A stretch of 64,000 nucleotides of DNA, from the NCBI GenBank assembly GCA_026874595.1, contig CM049316.1, forward strand, positions 60,091,676 through 60,155,675, given 5' to 3'. Both the position numbers and the translations under genes were made by a program. The DNA is from Sipunculus nudus (Eukaryota > Annelida > Sipuncula > Golfingiida > Sipunculidae). The notes under the pieces were generated by a model that was not told the DNA's origin, ran no database searches, and saw nothing but the letters and a program-made list of their open reading frames with translations. Below are positions 1 through 11,007 of this stretch, piece after piece; within the stretch, counting starts at the first letter, position 1, and the number at the start of each line of letters is the position of its first letter.

Positions 1-1101
1 TCTCATAGAGGCCAAATTGTATTTATCCATGCGCTCATGTGATCCAGGCGCTGCCATATGGCGGAACAAAACTAACAAATCAGTCCACTAGTGGATCAGG
101 TATATGCACCAGACCCAGCAACCACCCAGCCTGCATGTACCACTGCCAGCTGTAACCCTGCACTACCCTACCCCTGCAAGGTGTTTTGCAGGTGATCTTG
201 CCTTGTAACATTTGTAAAGTCTTAAAACATTACTTTTTCAACTCTGTTTTGAGACATTCTGCACCGTTTATGTTGTTACCAAGCCCTCAGTTGTAAATGT
301 CTGAAATAATTCTAGCTGATATTTTTACATTCTTGCTTTCTACTTCCCATTGCTAATTTCTAAATCCCAACTGTATCCACTGAGTCTGAGAAATACAACC
401 CTCTGTATCGCTCTGAAATTACTACATTGCCCTTTTAACTTACATCAAGATAATTCTAGTCCAAACTATGTACTGATAATGCCAAGGCGATAAATCATTT
501 ATATCATTTTAGATGTTATGGTTATCATTCAGTAAATTGGGAATTAAATTTGTCTTAGATTTTCCATTATGTAAAAATTTCAGTATCTTACAACTTTTAA
601 TTGCCTTTAGACACCAGGAAATAACAGAGAGAAAAGGGAAACAGAACAATTAAGTACATGGATAGACAAAATTAATAGCATATACCTTTGACATTACATT
701 TGTTAAATTATATTCAATAAACTGAAGAGTAAATTACATCTGGACTATATATAGAATTCTTTTGTGTGAGAAAGTCAGCAGTGGCAAGCTTGTTGACTAT
801 GACACAATAATGACTGGAAGGCAATACTAAGCAGTAAAATCTTGGTTCTTGCTCTGAAATTTTCAATTTCTGACTCAATTCTCAACTATACAGATGCTTG
901 CCCCAGACTGAGTATGCCCCAGTTCACTCTTTGTAAGTTTTAATTCATAAAAACTTTCTTCTTAACTGTGTCAATCTCATTCTGTGGTTCTTATGTGCAT
1001 CCAACTTAGTATCTTCCAATGTATTTATTAGATGTAATTCTTTTTCCTAACTTTTGAATTTTACCAAATTTCAAATCTTCAGTAATGTGCCATATAATCT
1101 T
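1..1101. other. AT-rich sequence, no gene recognised
   Basis: Mostly AT-rich intergenic or intronic DNA. A GC-richer patch at about 84-206 is open in more than one frame but has no consistent splice sites or start, so it is not called as coding. The right end (1086-1101) is the left target-site duplication of the SINE that follows. Confidence 0.5.
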
Positions 1102-1540
1102 TTTTTTTTTTTTTTGGTGGAGGTAACTGCCTCCATTTTTTTTTTTAATGCTGACTTATCTAATTCTTAACCTAAGTATGTACATCTGCAGAGTTTCCAT
1201 TTTGGTTTGGGACTACTTGACAGGGTGGTAGCACTAGCTTCCTATCATTTTTTATTTATTTTGTATCCTGGTGTCACCCAGGCCTGGTGTCAACCGCACC
1301 TGTGGGTCCTGGGTGTGTAATCATCCCCACTGCTGGGTCATAACACCGAGGAACCCCCAAAGACAAACTTGTATGTTTGTGATACACAGCTGTGGGGCAC
1401 AGCCTTCCCATTAAACCTGCAGAGCGCTCACCCTGGGTAGGGGCCGACCGTGAAAAACCTCACCGCCTCGGCTGAGATTCGAACCCACAATCTCCAGGCT
1501 TTGAGTCCTGCGCTCTACCCCTGGGCCACAAAAGCCGGTG
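1102..1540 (-). mobile_element. tRNA-derived SINE, minus orientation (family 1)
   Basis: A complete SINE flanked by a 16 bp direct repeat, TGTGCCATATAATCTT, at 1086-1101 and 1541-1556. The tRNA-like head is at the high-coordinate end (about 1465-1540) and, read on the minus strand, contains an A-box-like TGGCCCAGGGG and a B box GGGTTCGAATC. The tail at the low-coordinate end is a T run (A run on the element strand). The same family occurs at 57158-57575 and, broken, at 55770-56652. The tRNA similarity is visible by eye; the family name is not known to me. Confidence 0.88.
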
Positions 1541-1556
1541 TGTGCCATATAATCTT

Positions 1557-2360
1557 GTTACATGGTCTTCCTTATACTAAGTAAGGGTGTAACAATGCAT
1601 CAAAGACTCAATGAATTGCACTGCAAGCCTTCAATTAAATTGTTAGCTATTTTTAATCTCTAAATGAAATCTTTCCAATTATCATTTTTTTGCAGGTACC
1701 ATCCAAAAGTTCTCAGTGAGATCCCAAATTCAACAGAGCAGTTTCCAATGTTGAAACTCTTTATCATATATGTGCCCTAGAACTACATTTAATGTTAGCT
1801 GGTGGATCACACCACTTGCACAGAAACATAAATGGTGGCGACAAACAGAGGGACACCTACATTTTGCTGTTACTTGATGAAACTTAGTAATATCCAGTCC
1901 GGTGAAGTATTGGCTTTAATTCCTTAAATGTCTTAAATTGACTAATTAAGAAGGAATGAATCGAGAACTGAATATAAGGTAAAGAGTCAATAACTGAATA
2001 AATTCTAGGGGCCCTCACGATTCAAAGACATGAGCATTTCTGATCCTATTTTCTCACTGTTAATCCTCCCTCTGCCATTAATCTATCATCTCCTGCTCTG
2101 AGTCCTTAAGAGTCTATCCAGAATATGAATGTGGTTAAATACCTAGAGAATGAATATGATTTCTTTTCATCCAAGATTGCCAATCATGGTTCCTTGTTCA
2201 TAATACACTCAAGTTATGTTGCAGACTGAATGTGGAAGTTTCAATAAAACTAGAAATACTTAACAGCACATCTGAAAATAAATTTAATAGAAAATTTGCT
2301 GGGTAAACATACCTAAATCATGTATGATGAGGACAAAAGTATAATCTGGGAATACATATA
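1557..2360. other. AT-rich sequence, nothing recognised
   Basis: No coding potential, RNA gene or clear repeat seen between the SINE and the short element that starts at 2361. Confidence 0.5.
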
Positions 2361-2528
2361 CAGTGATACTTGTGTTATAAGACCACCTGTGGAGCATATC
2401 AAAAGTGGTCTTAATTCACAGATGGTCAGTTATAACCAATGTAAATGCTTTTAGTCCAATCAGGGGTGGTCTTAATAAATAGGTGGTCTTATTAGAGAGG
2501 TGGTCTTTAAGGAAGACCTGTTCCACTG
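2361..2528. mobile_element. 168 bp TA-flanked MITE, pogo/Tigger-like ends
   Basis: The element starts CAGTGATACTTGTG and ends TTCCACTG, imperfect terminal inverted repeats with CAGT ends, and is bounded by TA on both sides (2359-2360 and 2529-2530). Inside are several copies of the motif GGTGGTCTTA and its complement. A diverged inverted relative lies at about 8835-9026. TA duplication and CAGT termini are typical of Tc1/mariner superfamily elements of the pogo/Tigger branch; that assignment is inference. Confidence 0.7.
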
Positions 2529-4356
2529 TATGATGTATCATGATATTATGATATACTGAGTGATATTTCACTCTAGGGAATGGATAATGTAATTTTTTAT
2601 TAAGCCATACATACAGATTTAAGGATTTTCACGCATGTATGGGTATAACTAGTAAGTCACAGTTGTTATTTATACATTACAGAGTTAGAATACTTATATG
2701 CACTGTAACAATAAAAGTAAGGTGACACAGACTTCTCTACATAATAGAAACCCAAAATCCTGTGGTTAATTATGATACAGCCACTAAGTACACTCTCTCT
2801 ACGTGTTCTTTGTTAGAGTGACAACCACTCCAGACCGACTCAGCACATACTGCTTCGATCTTGTCAACCTATTGTGAATAAATGCAGTGTGGATGTACAC
2901 TGATGCAAAGCTTATTTAAGCATTGTCGGATTTTACCTGCTTCGCAGCCTCTAAACCTCAATATGTCATACTCGTTCACAACGCTCCCAACCCCTATTCA
3001 AAGTGCAGGCGCATTGTAAATGAGCGCTCCAGCATGCTATCTTGTTGTAATCTGTTAATTCAGCGGGGAACTTCATTGTAGTCATTGTCGCATGTCCATT
3101 CATCATGTAAATTTCTGTTGTATTGGGGCTATTCAGCCTGCTAATGACATGAGGCTTGATCACCCTGATGCACTAGATTTTATGACAAAACCAAGCAAAT
3201 ATTCTGAAAACGTCTCTCGGGAACATTGATCACAAAGATAAAGTCATGGCTTTGGCAGTGGAAGATAAATCTAAACCATGTAAAAGTACATGGTATTACA
3301 AAAGTCTAAATTTCTGTATGAACCCTATCATTAAATATGCTACAATAATAAATAATTTTATCTTATTGTCAAAATTAAAAAAAAAAAGACGGCATCAAGG
3401 CAAAATTCTGGCTGCAGAGAGTTTGGATGAATAAGCAAAGTTCAAAGCAGTACAAAACTGATTTTGGACCACCCCAACATCTTCAAATTGTAATAGGAAA
3501 CTTTGGTCATAGGTTAAATCTTTATCATCTGTGGAAAAAATTCAATCAATTATAAGTAGTGGTCTTCCAATTGATCATATTGATAACTGATCGTTTTCTT
3601 TTATAAATGATTAAATCAATTGCATTATTGCATAAGTGATCACAAACCATCATGTATGCACATCAAAGAAGTAAAGTTTTCCATATAAAATATTATAAAT
3701 TTTGTAAGATATATAAGAAAGACTGGGTACAAAACAGCAAAAAGCATTCAAACTTATAAACCAAATTTGTATCAACATTTTGGCCATTTCCTTATCTTTT
3801 CAGCATGATGTACTAATTAGACTGAATTTACTCAGTCAATATTTCAGGTAAAATTTGGTACGGCAGATTTCAGTAATATAGATTGTATATAAAATAATCA
3901 ATTAATAATTTATCATTGGTCCATTAACAACCAATTTCAACCACTGATTACAAGCACACAATGAATCACTATGACAAGAGTTTGAATTCCTCAAAGCCTT
4001 TGACCTGGTATCTACAAGACCACCTGCTCTCAACATACAATCTAGGCTATGTCCAACACCTTGAAAAATATGTGAAGTCACAGCATATGGCAAACAAATA
4101 CACTAGTACACTCCATGGTACAGGTAAGCTGAGACACTTCTAGACACATACTTGTGGTCCCCCTGTCATTCAACAGAACCAGCTGGCAAAACATTTACAA
4201 AGACCCAGACCCAATGAGATTATCATGCACCTGAGTTAAGCATTGTTGAATTATCAACAAAAGTCCAAGTGCACCCACTGATTCCAGCAAAAATCATACT
4301 TTTATTGAATCATACCTGTTACGCCCAGTACCTCAGGAGGACAGTTTAAACTTGTG

Positions 4357-4403
<47 letters not shown>

Positions 4404-5663
4404 CATACAGGTGTATTATTACCCCTGGCTAGGAGTTTGTTTTCACCCATGTCTCTTTGTTTGTTGGCTTGCAAGCAGGATAACACATAATTACTTAACC
4501 AATCTCAACTTTGAGGAAGGGGGTGGGATATAGTGGGATGGGCCAAGGAAGATCCCATTACATTTTGATGGGGATCAAGATATAATAGTCAAATCCAGTA
4601 GGATCAAAGATCAAAGATGAAACTAGAAATCTGCATTCTATGGAATGCAAGCCTCTGCCATGTGGGGGGTCCCTACTGTGGGATGATTGAAAACCTTTTT
4701 TTTATATTCACATATTCTCAGTTTCATTCAGGCATAACTAATTGTACATTTGTAAAAATATTCCTGGATCATTCCTCCATCTGAATCTTTGCCAGATCTA
4801 AACCAAAATCTTATCGATTCTTCATTGGCCAATTCCCCAAATGCTCTGAAAATTTCATAAGATTCCATTCATGGTTGCATGAGTTATGTTGTGAACAAAC
4901 ACACATACAGACAAGATGCTCACCTGTGCATTATGTGGTTACAAGGTGGTGATTTCAAACTAATTATAATATTTCCAAGGCTAATTGTACATGTATACCT
5001 TAAATTTTTAAAGTGTGTGAACAGTTAATTATCGCTATGTAATAGTGTAGCAAAGTTTGTGTCAAAGAAGGCAGGTTATTATCCACCCAATCTATACTTC
5101 CTCTTACAAAAGTTTGATGTGAAACTAATGATTAACAAAACAAACAAATTTAGAACCATTCATGAATTTGTTTACTATATAATATATACATTATAATATT
5201 TCGAATTGACCTATATAAGCCATACTCAAAGTTTCAATGTATTTATAAAGTGCTTAGTATCTTGGTACCCCAATTCTATCTATTCTTATACCTCTTTCAC
5301 TTGTTTCTAGCGGACCAGTTGACAGTGTTATACATTTGATGCTTTATTCAAAGTTTCAAAATATGCCTTGTGTTACAGTTACATGCTCTATTCACTTTGA
5401 ATACTTAGTGATGGCCAGGTGTTCATGAACAGACTCTTAAAAACAACCTTTGATTACAGTCAGTAAACATACCTACGACATATACCTGGAGAAATCAGTT
5501 CAAAATATGATGAGAGGTATGTTATGCACTGTATTTATATTCAAAGTTTCAAAATATGACTTGTGTCACAGGTATGTTCCCCCTTAACGCCTTGTGGATT
5601 CCCAGGTGTTCATGAAAATACCTTTGACCCTCCCCCAGAGTATATTATATATATCTTCCATAG
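2529..5663. other. Non-coding sequence, no gene recognised
   Basis: About 3.1 kb of AT-rich DNA with short chance reading frames only. It contains the TA microsatellite at 4358-4399. The patch at 2780-3170 is somewhat richer in CpG than its surroundings but shows no splice-flanked frame that I can support. Confidence 0.45.
4358..4399. repeat. (TA)n microsatellite
   Basis: Uninterrupted alternating T/A of about 42 bases, followed by a short CATA run. Confidence 0.98.
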
Positions 5664-5885
5664 GTTGACTGTGCATGGACCAGGGGCCACCTGCACACCT
5701 TTTGTTCGAATACGGCCACATGTCTCCTGAACAGGTGTGGTTTACTGACGAACCCGGGCGGGATGGAGGTAGACAGGTGCCCCCTTCCTCATATTGTCAC
5801 CGAACTGGCTCAACACTCCGTGGATACTACAATCACTACCTGGGCAGTTTACCTGGAGTCTCCTCATGATGCCTCCACAAATTGA
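5664..5885 (+). CDS. Candidate terminal exon, very uncertain
   Basis: A GC-richer patch begins after an acceptor-like TCCATAG and stays open for 73 codons to TGA at 5883. Another frame of the same strand is also open from an ATG at 5675 to 5869, so the frame is not determined. Two overlapping poly(A) signals, AATAAA at 6050-6055 and 6060-6065, lie about 165-180 bp downstream, which would suit a last exon on the plus strand. No upstream partner exons were found and I recognise no domain, so this could equally be chance. Confidence 0.15.
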   Translation, partial: VDCAWTRGHLHTFCSNTATCLLNRCGLLTNPGGMEVDRCPLPHIVTELAQHSVDTTITTWAVYLESPHDASTN

Positions 5886-6351
5886 TTCATCTCAAGGGTC
5901 GGTTTAACACTTGGTTGATTCCTTGTAATGCCAATGTAATATAAACCCCACATCCTACGTACAAAATGAAGAAATCGTGAAGTTTCAGCCTCCAAATATG
6001 AAGCTAACTACAGTACCCAGACTCTCCCTAAGAATGATATTGAAATTAAAATAAAGTTTAATAAAGTAGTATCAAAGACAGCTGAAGAAATAAAACAGAT
6101 TTTGTCTATGTGGCTGTATTTGTAATTTGCTATTCATAAAACTATTTATGTCTATTTAATAGATGAATTTGTAGTTTAAAGATGAAGACAATCCACTCAC
6201 CATTGGTGGTTCACTTGGTATTAAAACAACATTTATTGTAATATCTTGACCAAAACTTAAAATTTATGAATGATTAGCCTTATAATACTTTCTTGCTTGA
6301 GCCAATTTCATTCTACAAATACAGGTGAAACATGCGATTTGAGTTATGAAC

Positions 6352-6835
6352 AGGCCGGTTAGCTCAGTTGGTTAGAGCTTTGTGCTCATAATGTGAAGGT
6401 TGCGGGGTCGACCCCCATGCTGGCCAGAAATCCTTTTGCTGATGACAAAAAAATCTTGCTAAGACTTGCATAACTGATTAACTGGTTAATACAGCCCAAA
6501 TGGCTGATACTGCAAGTATAAAGGCGATGCATCTCGAAACTCTGTCGTTCACAAGATCGAGTACGGCTCTCGAATGGCATGGCTGGGTCTCCGCTGCTGG
6601 GATCAGTGGAGAAGATGTGGGTTGCTTTTGCCTTTGCGTCTGTGGATGCTGTAGCTTTCCTAAAACGGAACCAGCTCGGGATGTACGGTGGCAGCCTCTC
6701 GCGGCTCCCTGCTTAGCTTGGTGTGGTGTCACGTCTGTTGGCTCAGAGAACGTGCTTAAGGAGCGCACAGGGCTGAGGTCTTGACCACAGCAACCTGTAG
6801 CTGCTCGACGAGCGTAAACTTCTTATGGATGGATG
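6352..6835 (+). mobile_element. Full-length tRNA-derived SINE (family 2)
   Basis: A 484 bp insertion flanked by a perfect 11 bp target-site duplication, GAGTTATGAAC (6341-6351 and 6836-6846). The 5' end (6353-6427) folds as a tRNA with acceptor GGCCGGT, A box TAGCTCAGTTGG and a B-box-like GGGGTCGACCCC; the anticodon loop reads CTCATAA (CAT) on an isoleucine-like tRNA body. A GC-rich unique body of about 390 bp follows and the 3' end is a short ATGG tandem run. Because the tRNA-like part is embedded in the duplicated unit it is a retroposon promoter, not a tRNA gene. Confidence 0.9.
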
Positions 6836-6880
6836 GAGTTATGAACTGCATTGATTCAAATTATTTTCAGTATATATATA

Positions 6881-8830
6881 TGTCACAGGCGAAATTAGAA
6901 TCCAGGCAGATTTAAAATCCGCCTAGGCGAGATTGAAATTTTGATTTTGCCTAGGCGAGATTAAAATTTCAATCTCGCCTAGGCGGATTTTAAATCTGCC
7001 TAGGTGAGATTGAAATTCTGATTCTGCCTGGGCCAGATTAAAATCCTGCTATGATTATATGTAGGATTTCAATCTCGCCTAGGCTGATTTCAAATCTGCC
7101 TAGGCGAGATTGAAATTCTGATTTTGCCTAGGCCAGATTAAAATCCTAGCTTTTAATCTGCGTCATTCAATTCTTTGGTTTAATCATGCTGATTGTTTCA
7201 TAATAATTGCAGTTTATTCTCACATTTGGCGTGGAGAGATTTATCTGTTGAGAATTGTATATCTGAACATCTTAATGAATAGGACCATTTTAGGAATTTA
7301 AGATCTGCCCTGGCCCACAAGATGGAAATTTTGATTTTGCTTTGTTTTAAGTGTAAGTTTTACAGAAACTATGGATTTTGAAAGATCAGTTTGTTAAGAA
7401 CACTATATCTTAATGAACATAAAAAATAAATGGATTTTTATAATCACTGATGCTAAAGAATGCTTTACAGAAGTGATGAAGTTTTTTTCTGACAGGTGGG
7501 TGAAATTAAAAAAAAAACACACAGGTATATTTTCAGTCTGATTTTTTCAGGTTTCAGCATTTATTTTTTGCCTTGGCAAATAACATTGAATTTTGGCTTT
7601 TTATTAGCTGAAAGGGGCAAGGAAGATACAGGTATTTGAATATTTTAGTTATTTATATTGTTTATTATAAATGGTGCATACTGCATATTTTAGACTGTGA
7701 TTACCATGTAGTTATGGAATTGCTAAATGTTAAATATAATAAAAGAGTATCTTTTTATACATGTGTTCTTGGTAGTTACTCTCAGAATATACACTCCTAG
7801 TCTGTTTAATTCCCTCATTTATTTATACATTAATATCTGTAATTTTTTGCAGCTACTCAATGTTCTGAGGCTCAATGTTCTTGTGTCCACTTAAAAGAAA
7901 TAGGGAAAAAATATATCTTAACAATAAGGTTGAGATATTCTTAAGTAGACTGGTGTATTTCAGGATATTTTAAAATAAACTGTTTCTCTTGGTAACATCT
8001 AAACTAAAATATTCTCATGTAAACTAGTGTATTTCAGTTTATCCCAAATTGAACTGGTTGACTTCTGGATATCCAAATGTGAACAAGTGTACATTGGAAT
8101 ATTCCAATCTCAGTAGTGACTATCCCCATCTCAACTGTTAAGATGGGGATTCCCATCTCAATAGTTGAGTTTCGAACTCAACTGGATTCCCATCTACACT
8201 GTGACATATATATATTTTTTTATCAACATTTTGTTTGAAAATGTGCTGTAGAACACGGTTGGAAAAAATTAAAATATAAGGTAGACTACCAGTTTTGTAG
8301 ATGTGTACATTAACATATTTCTTGTTGTTTTGTCAGTCTGCTAAAATTAAATTGCTATTAAATATGTTAAAAATAAAAGGACAACCCCAGTAAAATCATG
8401 AGTGTAATAAATCCGAATTTATTTTAAGCTCAAGTAACTTGTTTTAGTCACTAATTTTATAATGTTATCATTAAATATTAAGATTATACTTTTGAAGATA
8501 TACATCATAATGAAATAATCAGCATGATTAAACCAAATAATTGAATCAAGCAGATTAATAGCTAGGATTTTAATATAGCCTAGGCGAAATCAAAATTTCA
8601 GTCTCGCCTAGGCAGATTTTAAATCTGCCTAGGCGAGATTGAAATCCTACATATGATCAAAACAGGATTTTAATCTCGCCTAGGCAGAATCAAAATTTCA
8701 ATCTGGCCTAGGCAGATTTTAAATCCGCCTAGGCGAGATAGAAATTTTAATCTCGCCTAGGCGAAATCAAAATTTCAATCTCGCCTAGGCGGATTTTAAA
8801 TCCGCCTGGATTCTAATTTCGCCTGTGACA
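6881..8830. mobile_element. 1.95 kb element with ~320 bp palindrome-rich inverted arms
   Basis: Both ends begin TGTCACAGGCGAAATTAG (left 6881, right on the complement from 8830) and the arms remain inverted copies of each other for about 320 bp (6881-7210 and 8505-8830). Each arm is built from repeated short palindromes centred on GCCTAGGC separated by AT-rich spacers such as GAGATTGAAATTTTGATT, so each arm can also fold on itself. The middle 1.3 kb has no long reading frame, only a further palindromic patch at about 8100-8215. Flanks on both sides are TATATA, so the target duplication cannot be resolved. No transposase: a non-autonomous foldback-type element of unknown superfamily. Confidence 0.85.
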
Positions 8831-8834
8831 TATA

Positions 8835-9026
8835 TATTGGAACCTGCCAGAGAGACATCCTATCTTATAAGATCACAGGGCTGTCTTTAAGGACCACACA
8901 TGAAGCAATCACATTCACCTAAAAGCACTCACATTGGTTTTAACTGACCTATCTGCTAGAACCACCTGTGATTTAAGAACACTTTTGGCCAGTCCTTTGG
9001 TTGGTCTTATAACACAGGTTTCACTA
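8835..9026. mobile_element. Degenerate TA-flanked MITE related to 2361-2528
   Basis: Matches the 2361-2528 element in inverted orientation, with shared blocks such as CTTATAAGATCAC and GGTCTTATAACACAGG. The ends have drifted, so boundaries are approximate. Confidence 0.55.
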
Positions 9027-9092
9027 TATGTAAATCCTGTGAAAAAGTTACTTAAAATGTTTTATGAAGTCTGTATGATACCAAAATGCATA

Positions 9093-9666
9093 CTGTGGAA
9101 AAGGGTTTTGTTAGCGGGGTTTTGATGTTAGCACCTTTTGGGGGAGCTAGACTTGAGCTATAATTAAGAACACGTGTTATTTCGATGCCGTCGTTTGCTG
9201 CTTGGAAGACCGCAGTGTTCACACAGGTCTGATAATCCCTTCATGTTGGAATGCTTGAGTTGTGGCTTCTTCACCCAGGATTTTAGAGTTGTCATGTCGT
9301 CATATTGTGATTTCTCAGCTGATTTCTTCTTCAATGTATAGTGAATTGTAGAAACAACCGTGTAACAAGTATTCTCTGGAGACCTTTGCAAACCCCCTCA
9401 AATGACTTTGAACTAAGACTGAGCTGAGAGCCAGCTGCAATTGTTGTCAGCTCTGTTTGTTGTTCACCCATAGAGGGCTGCTTCACCTGGAGCTTGTCAG
9501 GTGGCAGGTAGAAACCTGTCTTTTATATAATTGTTTAAATATTTTAATAATCTGATACAAAATAAGTTACCTATACTTATGATTTGTGCAAAATTAAAAC
9601 TGTGCTGATGATGTAAAATGAAATAAGTGCAAAAATTCAGAAACACCAAATAATCCACTTCCACAA
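9093..9666. mobile_element. TA-flanked MITE, copy 1 of the CTGTGGAAG family
   Basis: Starts CTGTGGAAAAGGGTTTTG after TA (9091-9092) and ends CCACTTCCACAA before TA (9667-9668). It aligns along its length with the 13769-14524 element; shared blocks include GATAATCCCT and AGAAACCTGTCTTTTAT. The fragment reading as a 75-residue frame on the minus strand is part of this repeat, not a gene. Confidence 0.75.
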
Positions 9667-11007
9667 TATATATCTGATATTGAATACAAGGATAACACAA
9701 CAATGACAGGATGGGAATAATGTGTCCTCTATTGACTTACATCAGTTACATGTTGACATTTACTGGAGCCTTTATTGAACTGGTAAAGCCCAAACAAATC
9801 AGTGTTTAAACTACTGCTGGCTATCTGGAGGTATACAAATTTATATAAATGGACAGGTCTAAATGTGATTGATTATCAATAAATTTAGGACTGGATATCA
9901 GTTAATATTTAAACTGATTATCAACATATGTTTTCTGATAAATTTTTGCTTTTTTATTATAAGAATGTCATTTAAAATATATTCAGATGAAGACCTCTAG
10001 CTTCAATTTATCCAAATCAAAATTAGCATGACATTATCTTGTAGCAGCAAACAATGGGGTGTTTCAAGTGTATTTATTTGTCTTTCAAGAAATATCTTGA
10101 CATACTCTCCATCGGAGCCATTAGACCTTTGTTATGCACTGTTTTTTGTATAATACAGAAAAAGAATTACAAATTTTTAGTCTGTTGTACTAGAACTGGT
10201 AGAATATGAAGCTCATATAAATTTATTTAATATATTGATCCTTACCTGGGCCATTAACAATCACATTGATGCTCTTCCAACAATATACCAACGCACTGCC
10301 ACAACTAATCCATTTAATAGCCTATACTAGTCATCAGTCACAGGACAAAATATATATTTGTTTCTTATTCATATATATTTTAATATAATATCTTTATTAA
10401 AATAATCATGTTTACAAAGACATGGTTTAGACATTGTGATCAAACTCATCAAGAGGTGTTGCAACTAGGTGTCTTGTTTCCCTTTCGCTTCTGACAGATT
10501 TAAAAGATTTTTCCTAAATGTATGTCTTCTTCACATATGCATACATAAACGTTTATAATCTAATACATGAAAACACAACAAATTTAATCAATTTTAAGGA
10601 AAAAATAACCAATCACTCATATGATTGACTGACCAGCAACACTGATGATCCACTGGGTGTTGATTTTATCAGAAAGTGTGGAAATATGATATTGTGCAAG
10701 GTTTGTGTTTCAAGATACATTTTCATTTAGGTGTTATTTTCCTTTGAAATGCACCAGTGCATCTCTAAATCAATACAAGTCACATCATTTTTTCTTATCC
10801 ATTTCTTGAACTGCTCCAGCAGTGTCACTCATTCAATCAGCATAAGAAGAAAAACACTCTCTTTACTTAGAATTTGGTGCCATGACAATGACTTTGATTA
10901 TAATTTGTCTCATGCAATAAGCCCGAGACAAAACAAGAAATTAGAAGCTTCAAATCAGAAGTTTTAAAGCTCCATTCAGAAGAAAAAAATAGCTTTGATA
11001 ATTTTAA
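9667..11007. other. AT-rich sequence, nothing recognised
   Basis: No gene, RNA or obvious repeat structure seen apart from the general AT richness. Confidence 0.45.

Noticed and set aside
84-206. Coding exon at the left edge
   Set aside because: More than one frame is open on each strand, no consistent acceptor, donor or start, and no recognised wording.
2966-3163. 65-residue minus-strand frame in a CpG-richer patch
   Set aside because: No motif and no supporting splice sites; could not be distinguished from chance.
6353-6427. A tRNA gene
   Set aside because: The tRNA-like sequence is the head of a 484 bp unit with a perfect 11 bp target duplication, so it is a SINE promoter rather than a stand-alone gene.
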